Positions 1 through 10,126 of a stretch of DNA of 37,643 bases are shown one piece after another. Numbering within the stretch: position 1 is the stretch's first letter; the number at the start of each line of letters is the position of its first letter. The notes under the pieces are model-generated. The model was not told where the DNA came from. It saw only the letters and a program-made list of their open reading frames with translations, and did no database searches. The position numbers and the translations under genes were made by a program. Source of the DNA: Luteibacter anthropi (GTDB taxonomy: Bacteria > Pseudomonadota > Gammaproteobacteria > Xanthomonadales > Rhodanobacteraceae); contig NZ_JAARLZ010000019.1 in the NCBI RefSeq assembly GCF_011759365.1, positions 1-37,643 on the forward strand, read 5' to 3'.

Positions 1-2
1 AG

Positions 3-3000
3 CTAACTGGGTCATGGATGCCCAATGGCTACCAGACGGAAATCGTGCAGGGCAACAGAAAGACGATTCATGTCTACACATCAAGCCACGCAGAGAAGGA
101 GGAAACCACGGTCACCGATGAAAAGCACATTTTCATCTCTCATCCGGATCATGAGTTACTCATTCCAAAAAGAAAATCATCAATTAGCTTAAAAACATAT
201 CGCCACATACGAAAGGAAGCCGCTGAGAACTACGTAAAAGCAAAAACCGACGAGGAGAAATTTGAGGCATTAGCCGACGAGAAAACGACGCATGCATCCA
301 TCTCGTACATCCGCTTTATAGACGGAAGATCATCATTAAAACTGGATGTATCGTCACGAACAGCTTATGCCTATGCATCCTCCGACCCTGAGTTTGACGA
401 TGCCAATCCCACGAAAGAAATAGGCGTGTTCGCGACGCCCACAGAGAATGACTTCACGTCGCTTTATTTTGGAAGAATGGATCCGGAAAAAGATTCATCG
501 TTGCCTAAGAATTTCTTCTCCAAGCCAGGCGAACAAGACGACCCATCCTCACTGCAGGCAGGCATGGTCATTCCACCGACGCTCGCACAAGGATTTATCA
601 AAACGATCGACAATCGCCAGACCATCGTAGCGATGATCGAAGAAGATGAATCATGCATCACCTATTGGAAGGACTATAACTATCACAACATCACCGGATT
701 GAACCGAAAGAAAATAGAAACCACCAAACAAGCCTGCGGACCGATGCTCGACGCCACGCTCATCCAGAAAATTACATGGTGGGAGGACGACGACTTCCGG
801 AAGGGCCTGAAGAAAAGCATCACTCAAGGCAACAACGATGCAGACGATGATGGTAACGAAAACATCGTCGCCGGCACCGGAACGTCTCTGGCATTCGCCT
901 ACGAACTCAACGACGACCAGACCGAGCTGACCACGACGACGACGGAAACGCGCAGCGGAATCTCTCGCACCACCAGAGAAACCGTCAGCACGCTCAGCGG
1001 CCGGCTCATCGAACACGTCGATGCCGATAACAACAAGGCAACTTATGCCTACGATGCCCATGGCCGGCTCGTCACCCACGTCGTCTGCGCACAGAGCCCC
1101 ACCTACGCAGAAACCACCACCTATGCCTACCCGTCGCCGGGCCGCGTCGAAATCACCGATCCCGACGGCCAGAAGCACGCCAGCGAACACGATGGCGGCG
1201 ACCAGCCCATCCTTGAACAGGTATGGCACGCTGACACCTCGGCGTGGCGCAACGTCAAGACCATCACGTACGACGCGCTCGGGCGCGAATCTGTCGTCAG
1301 GGAATTCGACTATCTGGCCGACGGCACCGCTCTGCAGAGCGCCTGCACGACCGAGTACGACGACTGGGGTGAGGCCTGCCGCCATACCTACAGCGATGGT
1401 CGCAAGGAGTTTAACGAATACGACCCCATCGCCCGCGTCCGCGAGGAATGGTCAGGCACCGCCAGCGACAAACAACGCAAGCGCACCACCTATAACCTTA
1501 ACGGCTCGGTGGCCAAGGTCGAATCCGTCGACACCAACGGTGATGTCACATGCACCGATACGTATACCTATCGTGAGAACGGCTGGCTCCTGGAGCTGTC
1601 CCGTGTGACGCCTCACGGCACGCATACCACCACCTATCGCTACGACGCCATCGGCCGGGTGACCAGGGAAGCCCACAAGGAGGGCGGCAGCACCTATGCC
1701 TATGACTACGAATACCCCACCGACTGGCTCATCAACGAACCCACCAAACGGACCGTGACCTGGGACAGCACCACCCGAACCCTGGGCGAACGCACCTTCG
1801 ACACCTGGGGACGCTGCACGACCCTCACCCGTGCCGGGATTACGGAGACCTATACCTACAGCGGCGCCACGCCTGCTCCCGCCACCAGGACACATGGTGA
1901 CGGTACCTCGCTGACCTACACGACCCTCCCTGAGATGGGGCATCAGCTGGCATCCCTCAGGCAGGGCACGCTGTCGCAATCCTTCAGCTACCTGCATGGC
2001 AGCACCCGTACCTCCTCGGCCACCGAAGGCGCGGCCAAGGTCGACTGCGAGCACGACATCAACGAACGGATCATCAAACAGACGACCACCGTACGCACTG
2101 GCGTCACACGCACCGTGGAGCGCAGCTACACCTCGGCTGGACGCCTGCTCTCGGACAACGACGGTGGCGGGCATGCCGCAAGCTATACCTACAACACCCA
2201 GGGACAGCGCGTGACCACCACCGCCGGTGACGTCACCACCACGCATGCCTACGATGCCCAGGGGCGCCTGGCAAGCGACACCATCGTCCGTGGCGCCGAT
2301 ACCGTTACCGTGACTTATACCTATGACAGCGAGGGCAAGGAAACCCGCCGGCGTTTCCTGAAAAGTGGTGCCGGTGGCTTTGACTACACGCTGACGCACA
2401 GCTATTTCGGCGATGATCGCATCGACAGCGTGGAGTGGCAGGACGGCAGCACCAGCAAGGGCAAGCGCAGCTACACCTACACCGCGTCCGGCTGCATCAA
2501 GTCGTGCCGCTATACCGGCGATTGGCAGCCGCGGACACCGGCTGACAAGACGATCAGCCAGCAAGACTTCACCGTCGATGGCCTGGGCAACGTCACCGCC
2601 TGCACGACCACCTTCGATGGCGGGAGCTGCACCAGCCGCTACACGTACGATACGACCAGCGGCTGCAAGCTGACCGGCGTCACCCACGACCATGCCGACT
2701 ACCCGGCCGCGAAAGTGCCGGTTTACGACACGAACGGCCGGGTCACCAGGGACATCACCGGCAGGACCTACACCTACGACTGGCTGGGCCGGCTGACCCA
2801 GGCCGGGTCGCGGTATTACACCTACACCCCGTTGAACGGCCTGTCGGCCACCGGCCAGGGTAACGCCGAGCATCATCTGGTCTACGACGGCACCAACCTG
2901 CGCAGTGAGCTGAAGCCAGACAACGATGGTCGCTGGCTGGCGCCCGGCAGCGCAGGGTGCACCGTGCAGACCGTCAAGCGCTCAGGTGTGCTGCGTATCC

Positions 3001-4154
3001 TGTTCGAGCTGCGCGATATCGACGGCACCGTGCTGCTGACCTTCGATGCCACGGCGAAAACACCGAAGTACCACACCTATACCGCCTGGGGGGCGCACAG
3101 CTCCACCGAGACCGATTCGTTGCTGGGCTTCAAGGGCGAGTACCGCGACCCCCTCAACGACCAGTATCCGCTGGGCTGCGGCTATCGCTCGTACCACCCC
3201 GATGGCATGCAGTTCGGCGTACCCGATGACTGGAGCCCCTTCGGCGATGGCGGCCCACAGTCCCACGGCTGCTTCGATGGCGATCCGGCGAATATGGCCG
3301 ATCCGAGCGGGCACATGGCGGTGGGATCGGGCGCGATGAACCGCGGGCTTCGCAGGATATGGGGTGACACTCTCCCCGGGCCCTTGGGCATGGGCAAAGA
3401 AGGAGGGATCTTCAGTGCCGTGCTGTGGAGTGTGCTTGGCATCATGACGGCTGCTATCACAGGAGGCGCATCACTCCTGCTGACCGCGGCATTGGTGGGA
3501 CTGGCCGTCGTAGCCGCCGCCACATCCATTGCCGCGGTGATCATCCAGGATACGAATCCCGAATTGGCCGCCATACTGGGCTGGGTGTCCTTCGCAACCA
3601 CCATTGCTGGCGGCGTGGGCTTTCTTGGCATGAAGATCGCCGGACTGACGATCAAGCTGGCCCGGTCGGGCTATCAGCTCGCGAGGAAACTGATCGAAAA
3701 GGGGGCGCAGGGAGCGCAATGGCTTGCCAGGCAGGGACGCGATGCGTTGTCACGCATCAGGGGCCAGGCGTTTCGTTCACCAGGAACGGTACTTACACCA
3801 AAAGCGAGCTATGCCAACCAGATGCTTGGTGATCCCCTTCCCCGTGGAAAGCTGCCGTCCGTGTGGGGCGACCTGAAAGACAAGGTGGCGGACTTAACCT
3901 TCGATAGTATCCATGGCACCTGGGGTGAGCATCTGAGTGGTTTTGTGAACCTGGGCGATGTCAATACCGTGGTATGCACGGTGACCGGAGCCATCGGTAA
4001 CGCCGATGCCGCACATTCGGACATGGGTGGCTACTTCAACAGCTTGACCAATAACATGACCTGGGCGCCCTGGGGTAATTGGACTGCCCCGAGAAGCGCG
4101 TCCAACTCCTCATTCCTGGGCAGAACGATTGGCCGTGGCCTCAGGTTCCGGTGA
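3..4154 (+). CDS. RHS/YD-repeat protein, 5' end outside the window
   Basis: This is a large secreted or surface-type RHS protein of the polymorphic-toxin kind. The frame is open to the left edge; the first Met is at base 18 (1378 residues from there), but the codons before it are in frame, so the true start is probably upstream. Residue numbers count from base 18. YD-repeat motifs such as YAYDAHGRL, YRYDAIGRV and YTYDWLGRL recur from about 340 to 940. A degenerate RHS core follows near 1050-1097 (GYRSYHP, DWSPFG, ending DPSGH with Asp at about 1095). The roughly 280 residues after it hold a long hydrophobic stretch (about 1130-1215) and an unrecognised C-terminus. In related proteins the C-terminal part is a variable toxin; that this one is toxic is inference. 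The first ~850 bases are AT-rich (20 of 60 GC at 121-180, against 40 of 60 at 2701-2760). No immunity gene is visible before the next gene. Confidence 0.85.
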   Translation, partial: LTGSWMPNGYQTEIVQGNRKTIHVYTSSHAEKEETTVTDEKHIFISHPDHELLIPKRKSSISLKTYRHIRKEAAENYVKAKTDEEKFEALADEKTTHASISYIRFIDGRSSLKLDVSSRTAYAYASSDPEFDDANPTKEIGVFATPTENDFTSLYFGRMDPEKDSSLPKNFFSKPGEQDDPSSLQAGMVIPPTLAQGFIKTIDNRQTIVAMIEEDESCITYWKDYNYHNITGLNRKKIETTKQACGPMLDATLIQKITWWEDDDFRKGLKKSITQGNNDADDDGNENIVAGTGTSLAFAYELNDDQTELTTTTTETRSGISRTTRETVSTLSGRLIEHVDADNNKATYAYDAHGRLVTHVVCAQSPTYAETTTYAYPSPGRVEITDPDGQKHASEHDGGDQPILEQVWHADTSAWRNVKTITYDALGRESVVREFDYLADGTALQSACTTEYDDWGEACRHTYSDGRKEFNEYDPIARVREEWSGTASDKQRKRTTYNLNGSVAKVESVDTNGDVTCTDTYTYRENGWLLELSRVTPHGTHTTTYRYDAIGRVTREAHKEGGSTYAYDYEYPTDWLINEPTKRTVTWDSTTRTLGERTFDTWGRCTTLTRAGITETYTYSGATPAPATRTHGDGTSLTYTTLPEMGHQLASLRQGTLSQSFSYLHGSTRTSSATEGAAKVDCEHDINERIIKQTTTVRTGVTRTVERSYTSAGRLLSDNDGGGHAASYTYNTQGQRVTTTAGDVTTTHAYDAQGRLASDTIVRGADTVTVTYTYDSEGKETRRRFLKSGAGGFDYTLTHSYFGDDRIDSVEWQDGSTSKGKRSYTYTASGCIKSCRYTGDWQPRTPADKTISQQDFTVDGLGNVTACTTTFDGGSCTSRYTYDTTSGCKLTGVTHDHADYPAAKVPVYDTNGRVTRDITGRTYTYDWLGRLTQAGSRYYTYTPLNGLSATGQGNAEHHLVYDGTNLRSELKPDNDGRWLAPGSAGCTVQTVKRSGVLRILFELRDIDGTVLLTFDATAKTPKYHTYTAWGAHSSTETDSLLGFKGEYRDPLNDQYPLGCGYRSYHPDGMQFGVPDDWSPFGDGGPQSHGCFDGDPANMADPSGHMAVGSGAMNRGLRRIWGDTLPGPLGMGKEGGIFSAVLWSVLGIMTAAITGGASLLLTAALVGLAVVAAATSIAAVIIQDTNPELAAILGWVSFATTIAGGVGFLGMKIAGLTIKLARSGYQLARKLIEKGAQGAQWLARQGRDALSRIRGQAFRSPGTVLTPKASYANQMLGDPLPRGKLPSVWGDLKDKVADLTFDSIHGTWGEHLSGFVNLGDVNTVVCTVTGAIGNADAAHSDMGGYFNSLTNNMTWAPWGNWTAPRSASNSSFLGRTIGRGLRFR

Positions 4155-4290
4155 GAGGAGACAGAACGCCACATCGGAGGTTGACGCGCAGGCTGAGTGT
4201 TGCCGGGCCACAGCCACTGACGTCTGCTCTGTAGGAATGCGCCTTGCCCGCCGGGTATTGCGAGATATTCGAACGATTTCGCTTACGTAA

Positions 4291-4320
4291 GAAAACGCCC
4301 CGTGAGGACGGGGCGTTTTC
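4291..4320. terminator. Bidirectional Rho-independent terminator
   Basis: An 11-bp perfect stem (GAAAACGCCCC / GGGGCGTTTTC) encloses an 8-nt loop. T-rich runs follow it on both strands. It lies between the convergent RHS gene and zwf and can end both transcripts. The spacer 4155-4290 shows no other feature. Confidence 0.9.
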
Positions 4321-4339
4321 TTTGCTCGGAACGAGGCGA

Positions 4340-6118
4340 TTATTTGCTACGTGGACGCTTTGCCGTGTGCTTTGTGGCAGGTGCCTTGCGTACCGCTGTC
4401 TTCTTCGCGGTTACCTTTTTTGCAGCAGCTTTCTTTGCCACCGCCACTCGGGACGACGCTACCGTCTTCTTGCCTGCACGCTTTTTCGTAGTGCGCGGCT
4501 TGCTCGCGGCGGGTGTGGATACCGTAGGCGTAGCCGATTCTGCTTTCTGCCGTGATGACTTGCGCCCCGCCGGTTCCGTGGAGGAATTCAGCGGTCGCCA
4601 CGAACGGCCGCCCATCGCCAGAAGGGTATCCGACGACGCCGGACCCGCACTGCCCGAGGCGTAGTTCGGGAAATCGGCCGGGGTGCGCTGGGCCCAGTCA
4701 TCCAGCACCGGCTGCACGGCGCGCCAGCAGGCTTCCACCATGTCGGCGCGCTGGAACAGCGTGGCGTCGCCAGTCATGCAATCGTAGAGCAGCGTTTCGT
4801 AACCCACGGCCGGCTCGGCGCGGAACCAGTCGGCGTATTTGAAATCCATGCGCACGGGTGCCAGCTCCACGCGCGGGCCCGGACGCTTCACGTCGAACTG
4901 CAACGAGATGCCTTCGTCCGGCTGGATCTGCAACACCAGCCAGTCGGGGCCGAATGCATCCATGCCCGTGCTGCGGAACGGGGCGAACGGCGCCGACTTG
5001 AAGCGGATGGCGATTTCGGTAGTGCGGCGACCCATGTGCTTGCCGGTGCGCAGGTAGAACGGAACGCCGGACCAGCGCCAGGTATCGATGGACACCTTCA
5101 TGGCCACGAAGGTCTCGGTGACCGAGTCCGGCGCCACGTCGGGTTCGTCGCGGTAGGCGCGGGCGAGCTGGCCGTTCACCGCGCCGGGACCGTACTGGCC
5201 CCGGATGGCGTCTTCGGGAAGGATCGGACGGATCGCTTCGATGGTTTCGGCCTTGCGCGTGCGCACGGCCTCGGCATCGAACGAGGTCGGCGGCTCCATC
5301 GCCACCATGGCCAGCAGCTGGAACAAGTGATTGGGCACCATGTCGCGCATGGCGCCGGTCTGCTCGTAGAACGAGCCGCGACGCTCCACGCCCACGGTTT
5401 CGGCCACGGTGATCTGCACGTGGTCGATGCGATCGCGGTTCCAGATGGGTTCGAACAGGCCGTTCGCAAAACGGAAGGCCATGATGTTCTGCACCGTTTC
5501 CTTGCCGAGGAAGTGATCGATGCGGTAGATCTGGTCTTCGCGCAGCACCTTGAGGATGCGCTCGTTCAGCGCACGCGCCGAATCGAGGTCGTGGCCGAAG
5601 GGCTTCTCGATGATCACGCGACGCCAGAAGCCGCCTTCGTGGCTTTCGTCTTTCACAAGGTCAGCATCGCGCAGGCGTTCGATCACGTCACCGAAGAAGC
5701 GCTCCGGCGTGGCGAGATAGAACAGCACGTTACCCTTGGTACCACGCTTGCGATCGATCTCGCGCAGGCGCGTGGCGAGGCTCTGGAAGGCCGAGGCGTC
5801 GTCGAAGTCGCCGGCGTGGTAGGTCATCTGCGCACTGAGCCAGTCCCAGGCGTCTTCGTCGAGCTTGCCGCCGCCGTTGCCGACGTAGCGCTCAAGCGCC
5901 GTGTGCAGGTTCTTGCGCCAGGCGTTGTCGCTCATCTTGCCGTGGTTGAAACCGACGACGGCGAAGTTATCCGACAGCAGGCCGGTGCGGCGCATGTTGT
6001 ACAGCGCGGGCATCACGAGGCGGCTGGTGAGGTCGCCGGCCGCGCCGAAGATCACGACGGTACACGGATCGGCCGGATGAGCCCGCGAGCTGACTCGCTT
6101 CGGTTGGGCTTGGCTCAT
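4340..6118 (-). CDS. zwf: Glucose-6-phosphate 1-dehydrogenase with a basic C-terminal tail
   Basis: The enzyme oxidises glucose 6-phosphate to 6-phosphogluconolactone with NAD(P)+, the entry step of the oxidative pentose-phosphate and Entner-Doudoroff routes. The dinucleotide-binding motif GAAGDL is at residues 25-30, EKPFG at 171-175, and the family signature DHFLGKE at 201-207. The conserved block ending [12 protein letters not shown] follows. At 592 residues it is about 90 longer than usual. The extra part (about 511-592) has 25 Lys/Arg in 82 residues, with [12 protein letters not shown] repeats like histone H1-like proteins. The start is preceded by AAGGAG, and its ATG overlaps the GH15 stop (ATGA), so the two genes are probably co-translated. 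The enzymatic call is firm; the role of the tail is unknown. Confidence 0.95.
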   Translation of the reverse strand: MSQAQPKRVSSRAHPADPCTVVIFGAAGDLTSRLVMPALYNMRRTGLLSDNFAVVGFNHGKMSDNAWRKNLHTALERYVGNGGGKLDEDAWDWLSAQMTYHAGDFDDASAFQSLATRLREIDRKRGTKGNVLFYLATPERFFGDVIERLRDADLVKDESHEGGFWRRVIIEKPFGHDLDSARALNERILKVLREDQIYRIDHFLGKETVQNIMAFRFANGLFEPIWNRDRIDHVQITVAETVGVERRGSFYEQTGAMRDMVPNHLFQLLAMVAMEPPTSFDAEAVRTRKAETIEAIRPILPEDAIRGQYGPGAVNGQLARAYRDEPDVAPDSVTETFVAMKVSIDTWRWSGVPFYLRTGKHMGRRTTEIAIRFKSAPFAPFRSTGMDAFGPDWLVLQIQPDEGISLQFDVKRPGPRVELAPVRMDFKYADWFRAEPAVGYETLLYDCMTGDATLFQRADMVEACWRAVQPVLDDWAQRTPADFPNYASGSAGPASSDTLLAMGGRSWRPLNSSTEPAGRKSSRQKAESATPTVSTPAASKPRTTKKRAGKKTVASSRVAVAKKAAAKKVTAKKTAVRKAPATKHTAKRPRSK

Positions 6119-7941
6119 GCACTGACTCCTTGGGGAATGGTGGACTCGGGGGTGGAATGGACATCCGCCGTTGCACTGCTGCCACGCGCCAGGCTATAGG
6201 CCGCGTTGACCAGCGCGACATGCGAAAAGGCCTGCGGGAAGTTGCCCAGCAGACGCTTCGAATGCGGATCGTACTCCTCCGCGAGCAATCCGAGGTCGTT
6301 CGCAAGGCCGGCCAGCCGCGAAAACAGCTCGCGCGCCTCGTCCATGCGGCCCTGCTGCACGTAGTTTTCCACCAGCCAGAAGCTGCACGGTAGGAACTGG
6401 CCCTCGCCCGGCGGCAGGCCATCCACGCCGCTGCGGGTGTCGTAGCGGAGCACGAAGCCGTCTACCAGAAGATCCTGTTCCACGGCTTTCACCGTGGCGA
6501 CGATGCGCGGGTCGTCCGGCGGCAGGAAATCGGTGAGGGTGACCAGCAGCAGGCTCGCGTCCATCTCCGTCGAGCCATAGGCCTGGGTAAAGCAGCCGCG
6601 TGCCGGATCGATGCCCTTGGCGAGGATATCGGCCTTGATCTCGTCGGCAATGGTCTGCCAGCGCTTCGCGTAGCGCGGATCGCGGCCGCTGAAGTCCTGC
6701 TCGGCTGCCCGCTGGAAGGCCAGCCATGCCATCACCTTGGAATGCACGAAGTGCTGGGATTCGCCGCGGATCTCCCAGATACCTTCGTCGGGCTGGCGCC
6801 AGATGCTGGCCAGGTGGTCGAGGAAAACAGCCTGTACTTCGTCAGAATCCGATTCGAACTCCACGCCGTGCTTCACGGCATGCGAGAACGCGCCGACCAG
6901 CTCGCCGAAGATATCGAGCTGGAACTGTGCCGAGGCCGCATTGCCAACCCGCACAGGGCGCGAGCCTTCGTAACCTGCAAGCCAGGGCAGTTCGTACTCT
7001 TCCAGGCGACGCTCGCCAGCGATGCCGTAGAGCACCTGCAGCTGGTCGGGCGAACCGGCCACCGCACGGCGTACCCAGTCACGCCAGGCGGATGCTTCCT
7101 CGTGATAGCCCGCGTTGACCAGGGCGGACAGCACGAAGGTGGCGTCGCGCGCCCAGCAGTAGCGGTAATCCCAGTTGCGCTCGCCACCCAGCTGCTCGGG
7201 CAGCGACGTGGTGGGTGCGGCAACGATGCCGCCGGTGGGCAGGTAGCTCAGGCCTTTAAGCACCACCAGCGAGCGACGCACGATGTCGTTCCACTCACCG
7301 ACGTCGACGCAGCGGCCGGACCACTCTTCCCAGTAGGTGATGGAGCGTTCCAGGGCCTCCAGCGCATCGGGGGTTTCCGGGGGCGGCAGATGGGAGGGCC
7401 CCCAGGCCAGCACGAAGGGCACGCGTTCCCCGGCCGATACGGCGAAGCGGGCGATGCTGTGCATGCCCTCGCCTTCCACCGCCACAGGGCTGCGTACCAC
7501 GATGAGATCGGGGCCGGCCACGGCGGTGAGGGTCTGGTCATCCACACGGCGTACCCAGGGCACCGCGTTGCCGTAGTCGAAACGCAAGGTAAAGATGGAC
7601 TGGAAGTCCACCCGGCCTTCGAGACCCTCGACGATGCGGGTCACGCCGACCTGGTCGCCCGCGAAGGGCATGAAGTCGGTCACCTTCGCCCTGCCGGTGG
7701 CCGTCTGCCATTCGGTTTCCAGCACCAGGCTGCCGTCGTTGTACTGCCGGATGCAGGTGGCATCGGGGTCGGAAGGGGCCAGTTTCCAGTAGCCGTTCTG
7801 TCTGTCACCGAGCAGTGCGGCGAAGCAGGCGGCCGAGTCGAATCGCGGCAGGCACAACCAGTCGATCGAGCCGTCGCGGGATACCAGGGCCGCGCTCCGG
7901 CAGTTGCCGATCATCGCGTAATCTTCGATCCGGGAAGCCAT
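6115..7941 (-). CDS. Glycoside hydrolase family 15 protein (glucoamylase/trehalase type)
   Basis: This is a cytoplasmic-looking (alpha/alpha)6-barrel glycosidase of 608 residues without a signal peptide. The N-terminal trehalase-like domain (about 1-200) begins with the family-typical [16 protein letters not shown]. The catalytic barrel follows, with [13 protein letters not shown] at 255-267. The probable acid is Glu390 in DEGIWEIRG, and the probable base is Glu513 in [11 protein letters not shown]. Bacterial members hydrolyse alpha-glucans or trehalose to glucose, so the substrate cannot be fixed from sequence. It is the first gene of an operon with zwf (ATGA overlap), which suggests that released glucose feeds glucose 6-phosphate oxidation; no glucokinase gene is nearby. 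GAGGA precedes the start. Confidence 0.9.
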   Translation of the reverse strand: MASRIEDYAMIGNCRSAALVSRDGSIDWLCLPRFDSAACFAALLGDRQNGYWKLAPSDPDATCIRQYNDGSLVLETEWQTATGRAKVTDFMPFAGDQVGVTRIVEGLEGRVDFQSIFTLRFDYGNAVPWVRRVDDQTLTAVAGPDLIVVRSPVAVEGEGMHSIARFAVSAGERVPFVLAWGPSHLPPPETPDALEALERSITYWEEWSGRCVDVGEWNDIVRRSLVVLKGLSYLPTGGIVAAPTTSLPEQLGGERNWDYRYCWARDATFVLSALVNAGYHEEASAWRDWVRRAVAGSPDQLQVLYGIAGERRLEEYELPWLAGYEGSRPVRVGNAASAQFQLDIFGELVGAFSHAVKHGVEFESDSDEVQAVFLDHLASIWRQPDEGIWEIRGESQHFVHSKVMAWLAFQRAAEQDFSGRDPRYAKRWQTIADEIKADILAKGIDPARGCFTQAYGSTEMDASLLLVTLTDFLPPDDPRIVATVKAVEQDLLVDGFVLRYDTRSGVDGLPPGEGQFLPCSFWLVENYVQQGRMDEARELFSRLAGLANDLGLLAEEYDPHSKRLLGNFPQAFSHVALVNAAYSLARGSSATADVHSTPESTIPQGVSA

Positions 7942-8010
7942 CGTGTCCTCGTTTTATCGAAAGCCAACCTCTCAAAGTTAGCGATCAGGACGTTAGGACG
8001 ACGTGTCGAC

Positions 8011-8098
8011 CCCTGTAGGAGCGCGCCTTGCGCGCGACCGGTTGAAACGATTCACGCATCGCTTCGAACGGTCGCGCGCAAGGCGCGCTCCTACAGGG
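8011..8098. repeat. Inverted pair of REP palindromes
   Basis: Two 30-bp copies of the window's main repeat (CCCTGTAGGAGCGCGCC...) lie at 8011-8040 and 8069-8098 in perfect inverted orientation around a 28-nt spacer. Each copy is itself an imperfect palindrome. The pair lies between ybaL and the GH15 gene, immediately after the ybaL stop codon. Confidence 0.9.
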
Positions 8099-9754
8099 TT
8101 AGTGGGAGGACGGCGCGGGCCTGGGGCCCTTGGCCGCCTCGAACATGCTGTGCGCCAGTTCTTCCTCGCCGTACAGCACCTCGCTGGCACCCAGGCCCGA
8201 GAGATGGGATACGCATTCCTGCGAGTGGGCGCGGGCGACGATGGGCAGGTCGGGACGCAGCGCACGGGCGGCACGCACGATCTGGCCGCCTTCGAAGGGA
8301 TCGGGTACCGCCACGATCAGCGCGCGTGCGCCGGACAGGTTGGCTTCGGCCAGCACCGGGGCCGAGGCCGCGTTGCCGATGACCACCTGTGCACGCGTGT
8401 CGTCGCGCAAGCCGCGCACGGCATCCTCGTCGGTTTCGATGACCAGGATCGGCGTACCGGCAGATGCCAGTTCGGTAAACACGCGGCGCCCCACCCGGCC
8501 GAAGCCCACCAGCACGGTGTGCCCCTTTACGTCCGGATGCTCGTCCGGTGCATCGGCGTCGTTCTTCGCCACCCATTTGTCGAGCGCCACGAACAGCAGC
8601 GGATTGACCAGGATCGAGACGATGGCGGCTGCCAGCAACACGTCGCGCGCCTGTTCGCTCAGCAGACCCTGCGATACGCCCAGGCTGGCGAGGATGAAGG
8701 AGAACTCGCCGATCTGCGCGAGGCTGGTGGCAATGGTGAGCGCGGTCTTCGGCGGACGGCCGAACGCACGCACGATGGCATAGGCCGCGACCGACTTGCC
8801 GAAGATGATGATCAGGCAGGCCGCGAGCACGATCCACGGATGCTCGATGAGCACATGCGGGTTGAACAGCATGCCGATGGACACGAAGAACAGCACCGCG
8901 AAGGCGTCACGCAACGGTAATGTTTCTTCCGCTGCCTGCTGGGACAGCTTGGACTCGCCCATCATCATGCCGGCGAAGAACGCGCCCAGCTCGAAGGACA
9001 CGTCGAATAGCTTCGCCGCCCCGAAGGCCACCCCCAGTGCGATGGCGAGCACGGCCAGGCGGAACAGTTCGCGCGAGCCGGTGGCCGACACGGCCTGCAA
9101 GGTCCAGGGGATGAGCCGCTTGCCCACGATGAGCATCACGGCAACGAACAGCACGACCTTGCCGATCGTCCAGGCCACGGTGCCCAGCAGGGCCGCGGTA
9201 GTGGGTGCTTCCGCACCGTTCTCCGCGCCAAGGAAACCACCGATGGCCGGCAGCAGCACCAGCGCCAGCACCATCGCGAGGTCTTCCACGATGAGCCAGC
9301 CCACGGCGATGCGGCCGCGGTCGGTATCGAGCAGGCGACGTTCCTCCATGGCCCTCAGCAGCACGACGGTGCTGGCCACGGACAGCGCCAGGCCGAAGAC
9401 GAAGCCCTGGGCCATGGGCCAGCCCAGCGACCAGCCAAGCAGCATGCCCAGGCCGGTGGCCACACCCATCTGCACGGCGGCGCCGGGGATGGAGATGGCC
9501 TTGACCGAGAGGAGGTCTTTCAACGAGAAGTGCAGGCCCACGCCGAACATCAGCAGGATGACGCCGAGGTCGGCGAGTTCCTGGGCGATATGGGCATCGG
9601 CGACATAGCCGGGAGTGAACGGGCCGGCGACTACGCCGGCCAGCAGGTAGCCGGCCAGCACGGGCAGGCGTAACCGGTTCGCGATGGCACCGAAGAAAAA
9701 GGCGAGGACGAGACCACCGACAATGGTGGCAATGAGTGGCGTGGCGTCGTGCAT
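8099..9754 (-). CDS. ybaL: YbaL/Kef-type monovalent cation:proton antiporter
   Basis: This is an inner-membrane CPA2 antiporter of 551 residues. The N-terminal ~390 residues form about 12 hydrophobic segments, starting with MHDATPLIATIVGGL and containing GVILLMFGVGLHFSLKDL, very close to E. coli YbaL. A cytosolic RCK/TrkA_N nucleotide-binding domain begins near residue 410 (GHTVLVGFGRVGRR, a GxGxxG motif). The start at 9754 is chosen because GGGAG precedes it and it matches the family N-terminus; an upstream in-frame ATG at 9802 would add 16 atypical residues. The family exchanges K+ or Na+ for H+, with gating by nucleotide or thiol ligands; the specific ion here is not known. It is apparently monocistronic. 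Confidence 0.9.
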   Translation of the reverse strand: MHDATPLIATIVGGLVLAFFFGAIANRLRLPVLAGYLLAGVVAGPFTPGYVADAHIAQELADLGVILLMFGVGLHFSLKDLLSVKAISIPGAAVQMGVATGLGMLLGWSLGWPMAQGFVFGLALSVASTVVLLRAMEERRLLDTDRGRIAVGWLIVEDLAMVLALVLLPAIGGFLGAENGAEAPTTAALLGTVAWTIGKVVLFVAVMLIVGKRLIPWTLQAVSATGSRELFRLAVLAIALGVAFGAAKLFDVSFELGAFFAGMMMGESKLSQQAAEETLPLRDAFAVLFFVSIGMLFNPHVLIEHPWIVLAACLIIIFGKSVAAYAIVRAFGRPPKTALTIATSLAQIGEFSFILASLGVSQGLLSEQARDVLLAAAIVSILVNPLLFVALDKWVAKNDADAPDEHPDVKGHTVLVGFGRVGRRVFTELASAGTPILVIETDEDAVRGLRDDTRAQVVIGNAASAPVLAEANLSGARALIVAVPDPFEGGQIVRAARALRPDLPIVARAHSQECVSHLSGLGASEVLYGEEELAHSMFEAAKGPRPAPSSH

Positions 9755-9924
9755 GGGCGGCTCCCTGAGTCGTCGTTGGCCGCCACCGGGAAGTGACGGC
9801 ATGCACCCTCGTCATCGTCACGTCGGACAGGCGAACGTATCGATTGGGGCTAACCCCGAAGGTTTGGGGACGGCACGGCTTCGATGCAAGCGTCGCTGAC
9901 GATTTTTTTCAGGCGTGGCGCGGA

Positions 9925-9942
9925 GTTGAGAATAACCTCAAC
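9925..9942. promoter_or_regulatory. Possible operator palindrome upstream of ybaL
   Basis: An 18-bp inverted repeat, GTTGAG-AATAAC-CTCAAC, lies about 170 bases before the ybaL start, in the gene-free stretch 9755-10166. The form suits a dimeric regulator, but no regulator can be named and no clear -35/-10 pair was found beside it. Confidence 0.25.
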
Positions 9943-10002
9943 ACAGAATGACGTACATCAGACCACTACCGGTGGAGATGCAGAAACGACCATCGAAGGA
10001 AT

Positions 10003-10027
10003 GTAGGAGCGGGCCTCGCCCGCGACC
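10003..10027 (+). repeat. REP palindrome, GCGGGC variant
   Basis: GTAGGAGCGGGCCTCGCCCG is followed by CGACC. It is the same architecture as the main repeat, but the central arm is GCGGGC/GCCCGC instead of GCGCGC. This suggests a sub-family with compensated arm changes. Confidence 0.75.
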
Positions 10028-10126
10028 CCTGTAGGCCATCTACGGCGAATGAGGCATTGCATCGAACGGGGCGAGCGGTTCGGTCGCCGTCATGGAGGTG
10101 AGGCACATTTGAAACGATGACGGCCC

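Noticed and set aside
1452-2876. 474-codon minus-strand frame inside the RHS gene
   Set aside because: It is antisense to the YD repeats, with low-complexity Gly/Val/Ala content and no recognisable domain.
5036-6199. Long plus-strand frame opposite zwf (387 codons), and others opposite GH15 (6742-8382), pit (13195-14373), murA (25498-26787) and purM (21609-22817)
   Set aside because: These are typical antisense frames of GC-rich genes with His/Arg/Gly/Ala-biased composition and no family features; the opposite-strand genes are unambiguous.
9903-9909. T7 run after a short stem as a plus-strand terminator
   Set aside because: The stem is only four base pairs and no plus-strand gene precedes it.
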